Origin: Narthecium ossifragum
Taxonomy: Eukaryota; Streptophyta; Magnoliopsida; Dioscoreales; Nartheciaceae
Direction: 5' to 3'
Length of the DNA stretch: 64,000 nucleotides
Assembly (NCBI GenBank): GCA_963920575.1
Contig: OY986973.1
Coordinates: 11,477,395-11,541,394, forward strand
The position numbers and the translations under genes were made by a program. Below the pieces are notes generated by a model. It made no database searches. It had not been told where the DNA came from and saw only the letters and a list, made by a program, of their open reading frames with translations. Numbering within the stretch: position 1 is the first letter of the stretch; each line of letters starts with the position of its first letter. Positions 1 to 12,608 of this stretch are shown piece after piece.

Positions 1-1466
1 CACAATATTTGGAATTCTTCCTTTCCAAAGCTCATAGGGGGTTTTCTTCAAAATGGGTCTCAAGGTTACTCTATTTATCACATGGCAAGAGGTATTAATT
101 GCTTCGGCCCAAAAATACTTAGGAATATTATTTTCACATAATAAAGTTCTAGCCATGTCTTGTAGGGTTCTATTTTTCCTTTCAACAACACCATTTTGTT
201 GAGGGGTTCTAGGTGAAGAGAAGTTATGGGAAATACCGTTATCATTACAAAACTTTTCTAGATGGGAATTCTTGAATTCTCCTCCATTATCACTTCTAAT
301 GCATGTAATGAGAATACCTTTCTCATTTTGGACTCTTCTACAAAAGTTGGTGAATTCCTCAAAGACTTCATCTTTGTGTGCAAGGAAAATCACCCATGTG
401 AATCTAGTGTAGTCATCTACTAAAACAAATCCATATGCGCTACCACCTAAGCTAGTTGGTTTAGTAGGCCCAAAAAGGTCCATATGAATGAGTTCTAGTG
501 CTCTTGTGGTAGAAACTACATCTTTAGACTTGAAAGAGGATTTTACTTGTTTTCCTCTTTGACATGCATCACAAATCTTGTCTTTCTCAAATTTGATCTT
601 GGGAAGTCCAAGAACAAGGTCTTTTCGAGAAAGTTTGGATATTAAATCCATGTGAGCATGTCCAAGCCTTCTATGCCATAACCAAGAATTTTCATTTAAA
701 GTACTAAGACATAGATCATCATGGCAAACAAGATCGTTAAGATAAAATGTGTATACATTACCATCACGATGTCCTACTAGCATGATTTTATCACTAAGAG
801 CATTCTTAACATAGTATTTTGAATCTTCAAAAATAACTTTGTTACCTCTATCACATAATTGACTAATGCTAAGCAAGTTATGTTTCAAACCTTCAACTAA
901 GAGAACATTTTCAATAATAATGGAAGAGGTTTTACCAATATTGCCAATGCCAATAATTTTTCCTTTTCCATTATCTCCAAAAGTCACCATTCATCCATCT
1001 TTAGATTGAAGGGTTGAGAACATGCTCCTTTCCCCCGTCATATGTCTTGAGCATCCACTATCAAGGTACCATCTTTTAGCCTTTGTGTTGGTCTTGATCT
1101 TGGATCTCATGCAATCCTACAAATAGGAGATCAAACCTTGATTTTTGGTACCCAAATCTTTTTGGGTCCATTTGCATTAGTACTATGCATAAGAGAAGAA
1201 GATGAATATCTAGGTGACCAGATTTTCTTAGCATTAGCATTCTTCATGAGATAGCAACTAGGTGCAATGTGACCTACTTTGCAACAATAATGACATGTAG
1301 GTGCTTGTGTTAGCTTAGGAGGATGAGAAGAAGCTTTAACAAAGTTAGTCTTCTTTTGGTTGTTCACCTTCCTAGGGTTGTAGCCAATTCCTTCCTTGTT
1401 TAAGGAGTTCATTTGGCTATCAAGGATCTCATCTAGCTTATCTCTACTCTTCACAAATTTAGCCAT
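1..1466 (-). pseudogene. Truncated Ty1/copia polyprotein (gag zinc knuckle, protease, integrase)
   Basis: Read on the minus strand, this is the N-terminal half of a copia polyprotein. A 111-residue open segment at 1466-1131 carries a CCHC zinc knuckle (CHYCCKVGHIAPSC). It is followed by a protease-type DSGCSRHMTG around 1070-1040, the pre-integrase WHRRLGHAHMDLISKL with a CDACQRGK zinc-binding half, and the integrase core. Integrase signs are HMDLFGPT, DDYTRFTWV, SDNGGEF and PQQNGVVERKNRT, which give the D-D-E acidic set. In-frame stops occur after the zinc knuckle and just after the protease, so it is not functional. RT and RNase H would lie beyond the left edge. The gag end is cut at 1493, where a Tekay-type LTR begins. 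Lineage within copia is not assigned. Confidence 0.85.
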
Positions 1467-1493
1467 AGTGATTTTTAGGTCATTAACCTCTAG

Positions 1494-3925
1494 TGTTGCG
1501 CCCCGACCCGCGAAAGCCCAACCGGGCCGGGCGACGCGAACCGGAACCTAACCAACGCGGAAAAAGAACGACGAGGGTTCCCTCTAACCTATTGGTCTCC
1601 CTAGCAATTCACCAAAACACCCTCAATTAAAACAATATAATTAGCAAAACCTCGAACCTCAGATTAAAAACTCAAGTGTTAATATATACAAATCCTCGGA
1701 GAGGGGAAGATTCAAAGTACAACATCACTCCCGTAGGAGACTAACTAACAAAAGGGTAAAAGCAATAAATATAGCCACCTCTCAAAAGCCACCAGGCGCC
1801 GCCGCACCGCCGTCCAACTGCCCGGTAGGGGCCACAGAGGAAGAACTGACGCCTGCACCTGCAAAACGCAGCCCGGGTAGGAGTGAGCACTAAGCTCAGT
1901 AGGGATCTACACTACGACACATAGAAGGAAGAGGGAAAACGCAACAGTGTCGCCTTCAAGTGGAATATGGGTGTATACAGGGGTCCCATAACCCCACCGC
2001 GTGTCCCTGAGGCCCACGATCATGGTCTTCCAGCCGGGCTGGTCACATGTCAGGTCATACTCAGTAGCAGGAAACGACACTGCCAACTCTCAACAGGACA
2101 CTGAACACTGTTTGGTGGGAAGAGACACCACTGAGTAGGCAAATCCTCTACTCAAGAGTTTTAAGAAGAACCGGATACCGGCTACACCTCAGATCCAACT
2201 CGAGGCCGACACGACCTCTACAATCATCAAGCAATAAGTGTACCAGTCATCAAAGCCTATCATCGAATCGACTGGACACCACAATTCAAACCGGGTCCTA
2301 ACAGCCCAACCCCGGTCCTAGGGCTAAGTCCGAGCTTCCAGCCTCGGGACGGCGACTCAAGGATCACCCACGCCCTAACCAATGCAACTAATGCACACAA
2401 CAACAATGCATGCTATGACATACACAGATAATAGGAAAGGCATGCAACAGTATGTCAAGCATCATATAAGTCTACCGAATCGCTGCAGCGGTACCACAAA
2501 CCGCTGCCAGCCGATCCGCAGCGGGTCCCGGCATTACGACGGTACCGCGATCGTCAACCGCGGACTCCTGCAACGGGAAGCAACCCCGAAAACGATGATG
2601 AACGAAACACAATATAATATTATATTCCGAAATATAATATTATATTCAAAAACACCTAAAGCCTCTACTTAGGGGCTAATTGATCCGTCGATCCGATGTC
2701 CAAACGACGTCGGATTCAAGATCTAACTTAGCCACCAGTAGGTGCATAAACCAGGATCATCATATCCAAAAAACATAATCATCCAACGGTTGGATTAACG
2801 GGAAAACGCTAATCAAAATCGTTAATCAAACTAACTTACCCATTAATTGCTGCAACGCAGCCCTCCAGCAAACAATTCATAAGCAATCGTACATAAATCG
2901 GAAAAATATGAAACAAGATGGAATGGAAAGCTAACGAGTAGAGCTACAACTGTTATGTTTATGAAAAGCCAAGATTATGTACTCGTCGGCCGGAAAACTC
3001 GCCGCAAGCCGGCTGTTTCTCAAGAACAGCAGAAAACCAGAAATCCGAGACTAATCTTGCATAAAACCTACTCAAATCTCAACTGATTAACATTAAACTT
3101 AAATCAGTTATTCTACAAGGTATAAGGAGTCCAACAAAGCAAGGATCAACAAGATCCAACGGCTAGATCTCAAGAAAACCCGAAAAGAACACAGTAGGTA
3201 TAACCCTACCTAGCTGCGCTTTCCTCGGTTGATTCCCCGCGATTTGATCACCAACAAGCCACGAAACCACTTCAGGGATCTTCCTCTCGTTGTCACAAAT
3301 CCAACGAGTCTTAGAACACCGAAAAAGATGCCCGGAGGAGGGAGAACGGAGGAGAAGAAGCGGCTGCCGGAAAACAGGGGAAAGAAGCAGAGTTTCGGGA
3401 GAGAAAGAAGGAAGGAAGAAGAAGAGAAGAGAAGGAGGAAGGAGGGGAAGAAAAGAGGGGAAAGGGGGAAGGGAAAGCCGGGAAAGAGGGGGAAAAGCTG
3501 GGGGAAAGGGAGGGGAAGTCTTCCGTCCCTGACAGGGGAGAGCGACGGCCGACGACCGTCCTCGCGAAAGAGAAAACCCGCCGACTCGAGCATGATCGAT
3601 CTCCAAGGCATGTGAGATCGATCTCCTTTGCAATCGAGATCGATCTCCTTGAAATCCAGATCGATCTTCTTTGCAAATTGCCAGATCGATCTCCCTAGCC
3701 ATCCAGATCGATCTCCTTTACTCAGAAAGGCAAACTTGGGCTAAAACACAAGCCCAAGCTCAGATCTTCCGATCTCGGGTTCACCTAGCCATTCTAAACA
3801 AACACGAACACAGACAAGGCCAGTGTGTGCACACGCGGGTGTGAAATAAACCAACAAGGCGCAATTTACCAAATTGCCCTTGCGGTCTACAACAAGCCAC
3901 AGGGATAGAGGGGCAGGTCCTCACA
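1494..3925 (-). repeat. Tekay-type Ty3/gypsy 3' LTR (copy A)
   Basis: A 2432 bp LTR read on the minus strand, starting TGTGAGGACCTGCCCC at 3925 and ending GGGTCGGGGCGCAACA at 1494. Its sequence is repeated at 5489-7916 and in opposite orientation at 36495-39065. Inside are a purine/pyrimidine-biased tract (3390-3540), six AGATCGATCT-type palindromes (3590-3720), a doubled AT-rich palindrome (2611-2645) and the U3 inverted repeat GCAATTTACCAAATTGC (3861-3877). The ORFs seen across the biased tract are not conserved as protein and are read as composition artefacts. The left flank is copia gag, so the LTR inserted into that element. Confidence 0.9.
3590..3720. repeat. Array of AGATCGATCT-type palindromes in Tekay LTR A
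   Basis: Six short palindromes with a GATCGATC core, spaced roughly 20-30 bp apart, lie inside the LTR about 200-340 bp from its U3 start. The array is repeated at the matching place in LTR B (7560-7710). Function is unknown. Confidence 0.8.
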
Positions 3926-5488
3926 TCCTATTACCCTTAAAGGAAATCTCGTCCCGAGATTCGATAAGAGTAGGGCTCGGAACAATAAAACAGCTACACT
4001 AGAGGACAGGACAAGAAGTACCTGGAGAAGAAAACAACTGCGGAAACTCCTGCCGCATGCGCGCCTCGCGCTCCCAAGTGACCTCCTCGGTGCCTTTGTG
4101 CCTCCACAGTACCTTGACCAAGGGAATCGTCTTGCCCCGCAAGACCTGATCCCTCCGGTCAAGTACCTGAACCGGCTGCTCAACAAAGCTCACATCTGCC
4201 TCAACCTCAATGTCATCCACCCTGATGACATGAGACGGGTTTGGGTGATACTTCCTCAGCATCGACACATGGAAAGTCCGATGCACACAGCAGACATGTG
4301 CTGAGGAAGATCCAGGCGGTAAGCTACCTCGCCGACCCTCTCTAAGATCTCAAACGGCCCGACAAACCTCGGCGCCAACTTGCCACCTCTGCCAAACCTG
4401 ACAGAACCTCTGTACGTTGATGCTCGCAAGAACACTCGGTCGCCGACTGCAAACTCCAACGGTCGTCGCCTCTGATCTGCATAACTCTTCTGCCGGCTCT
4501 GAGCCGTCAGAAGCCTCTGCCTGATCTGCACTAACCTCTCTGACGACTGCCTGACGATGTCTGGACCGGTGAGTGAAGCCTCTCCAACCTCTGTCCAGCA
4601 CACTGTCCGTACAACGCCTCGAAAGGTGCTACTCCAAGACTGGACTGGTAGCTGTTGTTGTAGGCGAACTCCACCAAGGGAACGTGCTCCTCCCAGCTGC
4701 CTCCTGCATCGAGGACACATGCTCTCAGCATGTCCTCTTAGATCTGGATCGTTCGCTCTGACTGCCCGTCTGTCTGCGGATGGAAGGCTGTACTGAAAGT
4801 CAGGAGTGTGCCAACTGCCTCCTGAAAGTCGCGCTAGAACTTGCTGGTGAACCTGGGGTCACGGTCTGACACGATAGAAACTGGAACTCCGTGTAGCCTG
4901 ACCACCTCCCTGACGTACAAACTGCCCAACCTGTCGGTCGAGTCTGTCACCCGTATAGGCAGGAAGTGCGCCGATTTGGTCAATCGATCAACGATGACCC
5001 AAATCACGACATTCCCCCTAGGAGATCTCGGTAGCCCGGTCACGAAGTCCATCGGGATGTGCTCCCACTTCCACTCAGCTAGTGGAAGCGGCTGAAGTAA
5101 CCCCGGAGTCCGCTGGTGCTCTGCCCTGACCTTCTGACAGGTAAGGCAGCGCGATACGAACTCCGTCACTGCTCTCTTCATCCCGCGCCACCAGAACTGT
5201 CGCTGAAGATCCTGGTACATCTTGGTGCCGCCGGGATGAACTGCAAAGCGAGAGTGGTGGAACTCTCGTAGGACGTCGTCTCGAAGAACTGGATCTGCTG
5301 GAACCGCTACTCTGCCTCGGAACCGTAGCCCTCCGTCTGGCGATACTGTCCAGTCTCCGTCTGCGCCCTCCGTGCCCGCTGCTGTGCGTAACTCCTCGAG
5401 CTCTGGGTCACTGTGCTGTGCCTCCAACACTCTGGCTAGGACTGCTGGCATACTCTGCACTGCATAGAGAAAACCGTTGGATCCCCGA
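3926..5488 (-). pseudogene. Truncated Tekay chromovirus pol (integrase and chromodomain end, copy A)
   Basis: The polypurine-tract side follows the LTR directly (reverse complement of TTACCCTTAAAGGAA at 3931-3945). Upstream on the minus strand are the integrase zinc-binding HHCC region, the catalytic core ([25 protein letters not shown]) and a C-terminal chromodomain-like segment ([21 protein letters not shown]). Several frameshifts and stops break it, for example after FTSKF near 4834 and around 4700. The upstream half (gag, protease, RT, RNase H) is absent: at 5488 the coding sequence runs straight into a second LTR. It is a deletion derivative of the copy at 7990-11360, which it closely matches. 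Confidence 0.88.
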
Positions 5489-7916
5489 CGTCGCGCCCCG
5501 ACCCGCGAAAGCCCAACCGGGCCGGGCGACGCGAACCGGAACCTAACCAACGCGGAAAAAGAACGACGAGGGTTCCCTCTAACCTATTGGCCTCCCTAGC
5601 AATTCATCAAAGCCCCCAATTAAAACAATATAAAAAGGCAAAACCTCGAATCTCAGATTAAAACTCAAGTATCAATTTATACAAACCTCGGAGAGGGGAA
5701 GTTCAAATACAATATTACTCCCGTAGGAGACTATCTAACATAAGGGTAAAAGCGGTAAATATTGCCACCTCTCAAAAGCCACCAGGCGCCGCCGCACCGC
5801 CGTCCAACTGCCCGGTAGGGGCCACAGAGGAAGAACTGACGCCTGCACCTGCAAAACGCAGCCCGGGTAGGTGTGAGCACTAAGCTCGGTAGGGATCTAC
5901 ACTACGACACACAGAAGGAAGAGGGAAACACAACAGTGTCGTCCTCAAGTGGAATCTGGGTGTATACAGGGGTCCCATAACCCCACCGCGTGTCCCTGAG
6001 GCCCACGATCATGGTCTTCCAGCCAAGCTGGTCACATGTCAGGTCACACTCAGTAGCAGGAAACGACACTGCTAACTCTCAACAGGACACTGAACACTGT
6101 TTGGTGGGAAGAGACACCACTGAGTAGGCAAAACCTCTACTCAAGAGTTTTAAGAAAAGCCGGACACCGGCTACACCTCGGATCCGACTCGAGGCCGACA
6201 CGACCTCTACAATCATCAAACATCATGTGTACCAGTCCTCTAAGCCTATCATCGGATCGACTGGACATCACAATTCAACCGGGTCCTAACAGCCCAACCC
6301 CGGTCCTAGGGCTAAGTCCGAGCTTCCAGCCTCGGGACGGCGACCCAAGGATCACCCACGCCCTAACCAATGCAACTAATGCACACAACAACGATGCATG
6401 CTATGACATACACAGATAATAAGAAAGGCATGCAACAGTATGTTATGCATCATAAAAGTCTACTGGATCGCTGCAGCGGTACTACCAACCGTTGCCAGCC
6501 GATCCGCAGCGGGTCCCGGCATTTCGACGGTACCGCGACCGTCAACCGCGGACTCCTGCAACGGGAAGCAACCCCGAAAACGATGATGTACAAAACACAA
6601 TATAATATTATATTCCGAAATATAATATTATATTCAAAAACACCCAAAGCCTCTACTTAGGGGCTAATTGATCCCTTCGATCCGACATCCAAACGACGTC
6701 GGATTCAAGATCCCACTTAACCACCAGTAGGTGTATATACTAGGATCATCATATCCAAATTTCATAAACATCCAACGGTTGGATTAACGGGAAACATTAA
6801 TCAAAAATCGCTGATTAAACCAACTTACCCTTTAATTGCTGCAACGCAGCCCTCCAGCAAACAAATCATAAGAAATCGTATAAAAATCGGAAAAATATGA
6901 AACAAGATGGAATGGAAAGCTAACAAGTAGATGTACAACTCTTATGTTTATCAAAAGCCAAGAACATGTACTTGCCGGCCGGAAAACTCGCCGCAAGCCG
7001 GCTGTTTCTCAAGAACAGCAGAAAACCAGAAATCCGAGACTAATCTTACATAAAACCTACTCAAATCTCAACTGATTAACATGAAACTTAAGTCAGTTAT
7101 TCTAACATGTAGAAGGAACCCAACAAAGCAAGGATCAATAAGATCCAGCGGTTAGATCTCAAGAAAACCCGAAAAGAACACAATAGGTATAACCCTACCT
7201 AGCTGCGCTTTCCTCGGCTGATTCCCCGCGATTTGATGGCCAACAAGCTGCGAAACCACACCAGGAGCCTTTCTCTCGTTGTCACGAATCCAACGAGCCA
7301 AAGAACACCCAATTTGGTGGCCGGAGGAGGGAGAACGGTGGGAAAGAAGTTCGCCGGCGGAGAAGGGAAGAAACAGAGCACCGCGGGGAAGAGAGAAGGA
7401 AGGAAGAAGAAGAGAAGAGAAAGAGGAAGAGGAGGGGAAGAAAAGGAGGGCAAAGCCTGGGGAAAGGCCGGGAAAACGGGAAAAAGCTGGAGAAAAGGGA
7501 GGGGAAGACTTCTCTCCCTGACAGGGGAGAGCGACGGCCGACGGCCGTCCTCGCGAAAGAGAAAACCCACCGACTCGATCATGATCGATCTCCAGGGCAT
7601 GTGAGATCGATCTCCTTTGCAATCGAGATCGATCTCCTTGAAATCCAGATCGATCTTCTTTGCAAAAAGGGCCAGATCGATCTCCCTAGCCATCCAGATC
7701 GATCTCCTTTACTCAGAAAGGCAAACTTGGGCTAAAACACAAGCCCAAGCTCAGATCTTCCGATCTCGGGTTCACCTAGCCATTCTAAACAAACACGAAC
7801 ACAGACAAGGCCAGTGTGTGCACACGCGGGTGTGAAATAAACCAACAAGGCGCAATTTACCAAATTGCCCTTGCGGTCTACAGCGAGCCACAGGTGTAGA
7901 GGGGCAGGTCCTCACA
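5489..7916 (-). repeat. Tekay-type LTR (copy B), shared between two tandem copies
   Basis: A 2428 bp LTR, minus orientation, very similar to 1494-3925 along its full length. The outer end reads CGTCGCGCCCC where TGTTGCGCCCC is seen in copy A, so the terminal T appears mutated. It stands where the 5' LTR of copy A and the 3' LTR of copy B would both be, giving the order LTR, partial internal, LTR, internal. It has the same palindrome array (7560-7710), AT-rich doublet (6600-6634) and U3 inverted repeat (7852-7868) as copy A. Confidence 0.88.
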
Positions 7917-7989
7917 TCCTATTACCCTTAAAGGAAATCTCGTCCCGAGATTCGATAAGGGTAGGGCTCGGAACAATAAAACAGCTACA

Positions 7990-10900
7990 CTAGAGGACAG
8001 AACAAGAAGTACCTGGAGAAGAAAACAACTGCGGAAACTCCTGCCGCATGCGCGCCTCGCGCTCCCAAGTGGCCTCCTCGGTGCCTCTGTGCCTCCACAG
8101 TACCTTGACCAATGGAATCGTCTTGCCCCGCAAGACCTGATCCCTCCGATCAAGTTCCTGAACCGGCTGCTCAACAAAGCTCGCGTCTGCCTCAAGCTCA
8201 ATGTCATCCACTCTGATGACATGAGACGGGTCTGGGTGATACTTCCTCAGCATCGACACATGGAAAGTCGGATGCACAGCAGACATGTGCTGAGGAAGAT
8301 CCAGGCGGTAAGCTACCTCGCCGACCCTCTCTAAGATCTCAAACGGCCCGACAAACCTCGGCGCCAACTTGCCACCTCTGCCAAACCTGACAGAACCTCT
8401 GTACGGCGACGCTCGCAAGAACACTCGGTCGCCGACTGCAAACTCCAACGGTCGTCGCCTCTGATCTGCATAACTCTTCTGCCGGCTCTGAGCCGTCAGA
8501 AGCCTTTGCCTGATCTGTACCAACCTCTCTGACGACCGCCTGACGAGGTCTGGACCGGTGAGTGGAGCCTCTCCAACCTCTGTCCAACATACTGGGGAAC
8601 GACACGGCCTACCATACAATGCCTCGAAAGGTGCTACTCCAAGACTGGACTGGTAGCTGTTGTTGTAGGCGAACTCCACCAAGGGAACGTGCTCCTCCCA
8701 GCTGCCTCCTGTATCGATGACACATGCTCTCAGCATGTCCTCTAGGATCTGGATAGTCCGCTCTGACTGCCCGTCTGTCTGCGGATGGAACGCAGTACTG
8801 AAAGTCAGGAGTGTGCCGACTGCTTCCTGAAAGTCGCGCCAGAACCTGCTAGTAAACCTGGGGTCATGGTCTGACACGATAGAAACTGGAACTCCGTGTA
8901 GTCTGACCACCTCTCTGACGTACAAACTGCCCAACCTGTCGGTCGAGTCTGTCACCAGCATAGGCAGGAAGTGCGCCGATTTGGTCAATCGATCAACGAT
9001 GACCCAAATCGCGTCATTCCCCCTAGGAGATCTCGGTAGCCCGGTCACGAAGTCCATCGTGATGTGTTCCCACTTCCACTCAGCTAGTCGAAGTGGCTGT
9101 AGTAACCCCGGAGTCCGCTGGTGCTCTGCCTTGACCTTCTGACAGGTAAGGCAGCGCGATACGAACTCCGTCACTGCCCTCTTCATCCCGCGCCACCAGA
9201 ACTGTCGCCGAAGATCCTGGTACATCTTGGTGCCGCCGGGATGAACTGCAAAACGAGAGTGGTGGAACTCTCGTAGGACGTCGTCTCGAAGAACTGGATC
9301 TGCTGGAACTGCTACTCTGCCTCTGAACCGTAGCCCTCCGTCTGGTGATACTGTCCAGTCTCCGTCTGCGCCCTCCGTGCCCGCTGCTGTGCGTAACTCC
9401 TCGAGCTCTGGGTCACTATGTTGTGCCTCCAGCACTCTGGCAAGAACTGCTGGCATACTCTGCACTGCGTAGAGGAAGCTGCTGGATCCCCGATCCTCAA
9501 ACTCGAGCCCCAACTGGCCCGCCGTCTCTAGAGCCTGCCACTGCCGAGCTGACAACCCTGCAACTGCTGCTCTGGTCTCTCTCACCTGCCTGCTCAGCGC
9601 GTCTGCTACGACATTTGCCTTACCAGGATGGTAATGCAACGCAAAGTCGTAGTCCTCCAGTAGCTCCATCCAACGTCGCTGCCTCAGGTTGAGGTCACGT
9701 TGGGTGAAAACGTGCCTCAAACTCTTATGGTCCGAGAAGACTAAGAACTTCTCGCCATAGAGATAATGCCGCCAGGTCTTCAGGGCGAAGACCACCGCTG
9801 CTAGCTCCAAGTCGTGAGTCGGGTAATTCCTCTCATGGTTCTTCAGCTGACGGGAACCATAGGAAACTACGTGGCCCTCCTGCATGAGGACACACCCCAA
9901 ACCCTCACCGCTGGCGTCGCAGTAAACACTGTAACCAACACCTCGCTCGGGGACGATCAGCACTGGTGCACTGGTCAACCTGGTCCTCAGATCCACAAAG
10001 GCTCGCTCACAAGCATCATCCCACACGAACGGGACGGCCTTCTGTGTCAGTCTGGTCAACGGTCCGGCAACCTTGGAGAAGTCCCGCACGAACCGTCTGT
10101 AGTAACCCGCCAGGCCTAAGAAACTACGGACCTCAAACACTGTTCTCGGTCTCTGCCACTGTACTACTGCCTTGACCTTGGCCGGGTCAACTGAGATTCC
10201 TGCTGCCGACACCACGTGTCCAAGGAATCCCACCCGTGCAAGCCAAAATTCGCACTTGTAAGCCTTGGCATAAAGCCGATGCTCCCGAAGTAGCTGCAAC
10301 ACTGTCGCCAAGTGTCGCTCGTGCTCCGCCTCTGACTGGGAGTAGACAAGGATGTCGTCGACGAACACCACCACGAACTCATCTAGGAAAGGCCGGAAGA
10401 TCCTCTACATGAGATCCATGAACGCTGCTGGTGCGTTTGTCAGCCCAAACGGCATCACCACGAACTCGTACAGGCCGTACCGAGTCCGAAAAGCCGTCTT
10501 CGGGATGTCGCAATCCCGAACCCTCAACTGGTGGTAGCCGGTGCGGAGGTCGATCTTCGAGAACACTGAAGATCCTCTCAACTGGTCAAACAGGTCGTCG
10601 ATCCGCGGCATCGGATACCTGTTCTTCACCGTCACCCTGTTGAGCCGCCTGTAGTCTATGCAAAGTCGAAGGGTACCGTCCTTCTTCTTTGCGAACAACA
10701 CTGGCGCCCCCCAGGGAGATATGCTGGGACGGATGAAACCTCTGCTGGTAAGCTCGTCTGGCTGGGTCCTCAACTCATTCTGCTCTGCTGGTGCCATCCT
10801 GAAAGCCGGGAGAGAGATCGGTGCGGTACCCGGTACCAGGTCGATCTCAAAATCGACCTCTCTGGGCGGTGGAAGCCCGGGCAACACCTCGGGAAACACA

Positions 10901-11360
10901 TCGGTGTAGTCGCACACGATCCTGGGGAAACTGCTCTGCTGCACTCCCTCTGACCCAAACAGGGACAGGCTGGCCAGCAAGGCTGAGAGCTCGCTGCCAC
11001 GCCTTCCCACACCACAAGCAAAGGAATCGGCTGAGAACCGATCCCCCAACAACACAAACTGTGTCCCATCGGGTGTCCAAGCGACCACCCTCCGGCGACC
11101 ACAGTCGATGATAGCTCGGTATGCTGCTAACCAGTCCATACCGAGTATCACATCGAAGCCTGTCATGTCTAGCACCCGCAGGTCTAGACAGACACGGAGG
11201 CCTCCAACCTCCAAAGAACAAGATCGGCAGACCCGGTCTACCCTGACTGTGCCTCCGATCGGTGAATCTACAGACTGTGCCACCTCTAGCCAACTCGTCT
11301 CTAATCCTAGCGATGCCACACACATGCTAGCAATATAGGAATGAGACGCCCCAGAGTCTA
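7990..11360 (-). pseudogene. Nearly complete Tekay chromovirus pol (protease to chromodomain, copy B)
   Basis: One minus-strand frame runs from the protease to the C-terminus. The order is retropepsin ([13 protein letters not shown]), reverse transcriptase ([23 protein letters not shown], catalytic FVDDILVYS), RNase H ([28 protein letters not shown]), integrase zinc finger (H-H-CLTCQK), integrase core ([24 protein letters not shown]), GPFEIL region and a chromodomain-like tail ([20 protein letters not shown]). The only break in this stretch is a single TAG at 10407-10405, between FMDLM and the catalytic FVDD motif. Gag and the 5' LTR are missing: similarity stops near 11360 at a rearrangement scar. 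A readthrough or RNA change is not needed to explain it; a simple nonsense mutation suffices. Confidence 0.92.
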
Positions 11361-11465
11361 TCCGCCCACCCTAGAACAGAGGAAAATCTTGAAGGGTTGG
11401 AGGATGATCTTGAAGGGTTGGAGGATGATCTCAGGTATCCGCCCACCCTAGAACAGAGGAAAATC
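11359..11465. repeat. Rearrangement scar: 30-bp direct repeat flanking a doubled 21-mer
   Basis: The same 30 bases occur at 11359-11388 and 11436-11465. Between them a 21-base unit, TTGAAGGGTTGGAGGATGATC less its last base per 20, is present twice (11389-11409 and 11410-11430). The scar lies exactly where the Tekay protease coding sequence ends and LTR-derived sequence starts. Such short templated duplications are typical of synthesis-dependent break repair. Confidence 0.75.
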
Positions 11466-12608
11466 CGAGAAACCCAAGGATCCAAACCATTTCAGCCAAA
11501 AGAGAAGAAGATAGCTTTGCAACATCCTAGGCTAACATGCATCCGATGAACCAGTAAAGAGAGCTAACAGAATCTGTCAATAACCCATACCTTAGAAACT
11601 ATACACCCAAACCATTTCGGAAGGGCCTAGCATCTAGATACTTCATGGCAGGAAAAGAAGGGAAGAATGCCAGCCACAAACCACGAATGCAAAACATAGT
11701 AAGGGAATGAAGAAGAAAAACAGGGCAGAGATAGAGGCTTCCGATCAAAACCCAAAGTAAGAGGAAGAAACCCGTCGATCAACCAAAACCAAAGAGAAAA
11801 GGAGAAATCTCATTGGAAATCCATCAACATCCAGAGCTCTAGGCAACAACATGCAAGGAAGGAAGAAGCACACCAACAGAAGAGTCACGAAACCCATAAA
11901 TCAACAAATATATCCAAGCCACCAACATCAAAACCCAATCCTAGGGCCTAATCCGAGATTAGGGCAGAATCCCCTACCTCTAGCATCGAGCTCTTCTCCT
12001 CTCCAGCCGATCGTCGAACTCTCTGTCGTCGCCGTCGACCTCTCCGTCTCCACCGCAGTCGCCAGGTTTGTCGCTGCCTAGCTCCCCGCTGTCGCCATCG
12101 CCAAGTCCTCTCCTCCGATCGCCGTTGCCTCTGGTCGCGATCGCCGCGGTAGCCGCCGTCTCTGGCTCTCCCTCAATGTGGATCGGGTCTCTCCTCTCTC
12201 TCTCTCTTTCTCTCTCGATCTCGTCTTCTCTCTCTAACGGTGGAAACGAGCCTCACGAGAGAAGGAAAAAGGGTTTAAGAAGATTAAATATGATCAGCTT
12301 GATCATAGCTCCCAACCGTCCGATCAATCAAATCAGATCCCAGCCACACAAATCTCGATCCTTACGATCTAACTCAAATCCTCCGATCTGGGTACTCCTA
12401 ATGGTCTAATCAAACACCTACATCATCACAAGGTCGTGTGTGTTCAACGCGTGTGTGTAACCGACTCTGTCAAGGGTAATTTACCAAATTACCCCCAGAG
12501 TTGCAACGATCAAAGGAGATCGTGAAGCAAGACCAACCGAGCCAACCCAACCGAACCAGACCCTCGACCGACACGGTCGGACCGGGTTGGAGGTACGGGG
12601 CCTCACAG
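11436..12608 (-). repeat. Truncated LTR fragment E (Tekay-related)
   Basis: The right end matches the U3 start of related LTRs on the minus strand (TGTGAGGCCCCGTACC at 12608). It carries the U3 inverted repeat GGTAATTTACCAAATTACC (12476-12494) and a CACACGCG-type motif. The other terminus (GGGTCGGGGTGTGACA) is absent, so the piece is broken at the scar near 11436. The CT-rich stretch 11990-12240 gives accidental ORFs. No coding content is recognised. Confidence 0.65.

Noticed and set aside
3163..3702. Overlapping ORFs on both strands in the purine-rich part of Tekay LTRs (also 7152-7693 and 36612-37274)
   Set aside because: They are low-complexity, not conserved in frame between the LTR copies, and explained by strand-biased composition with few stops.
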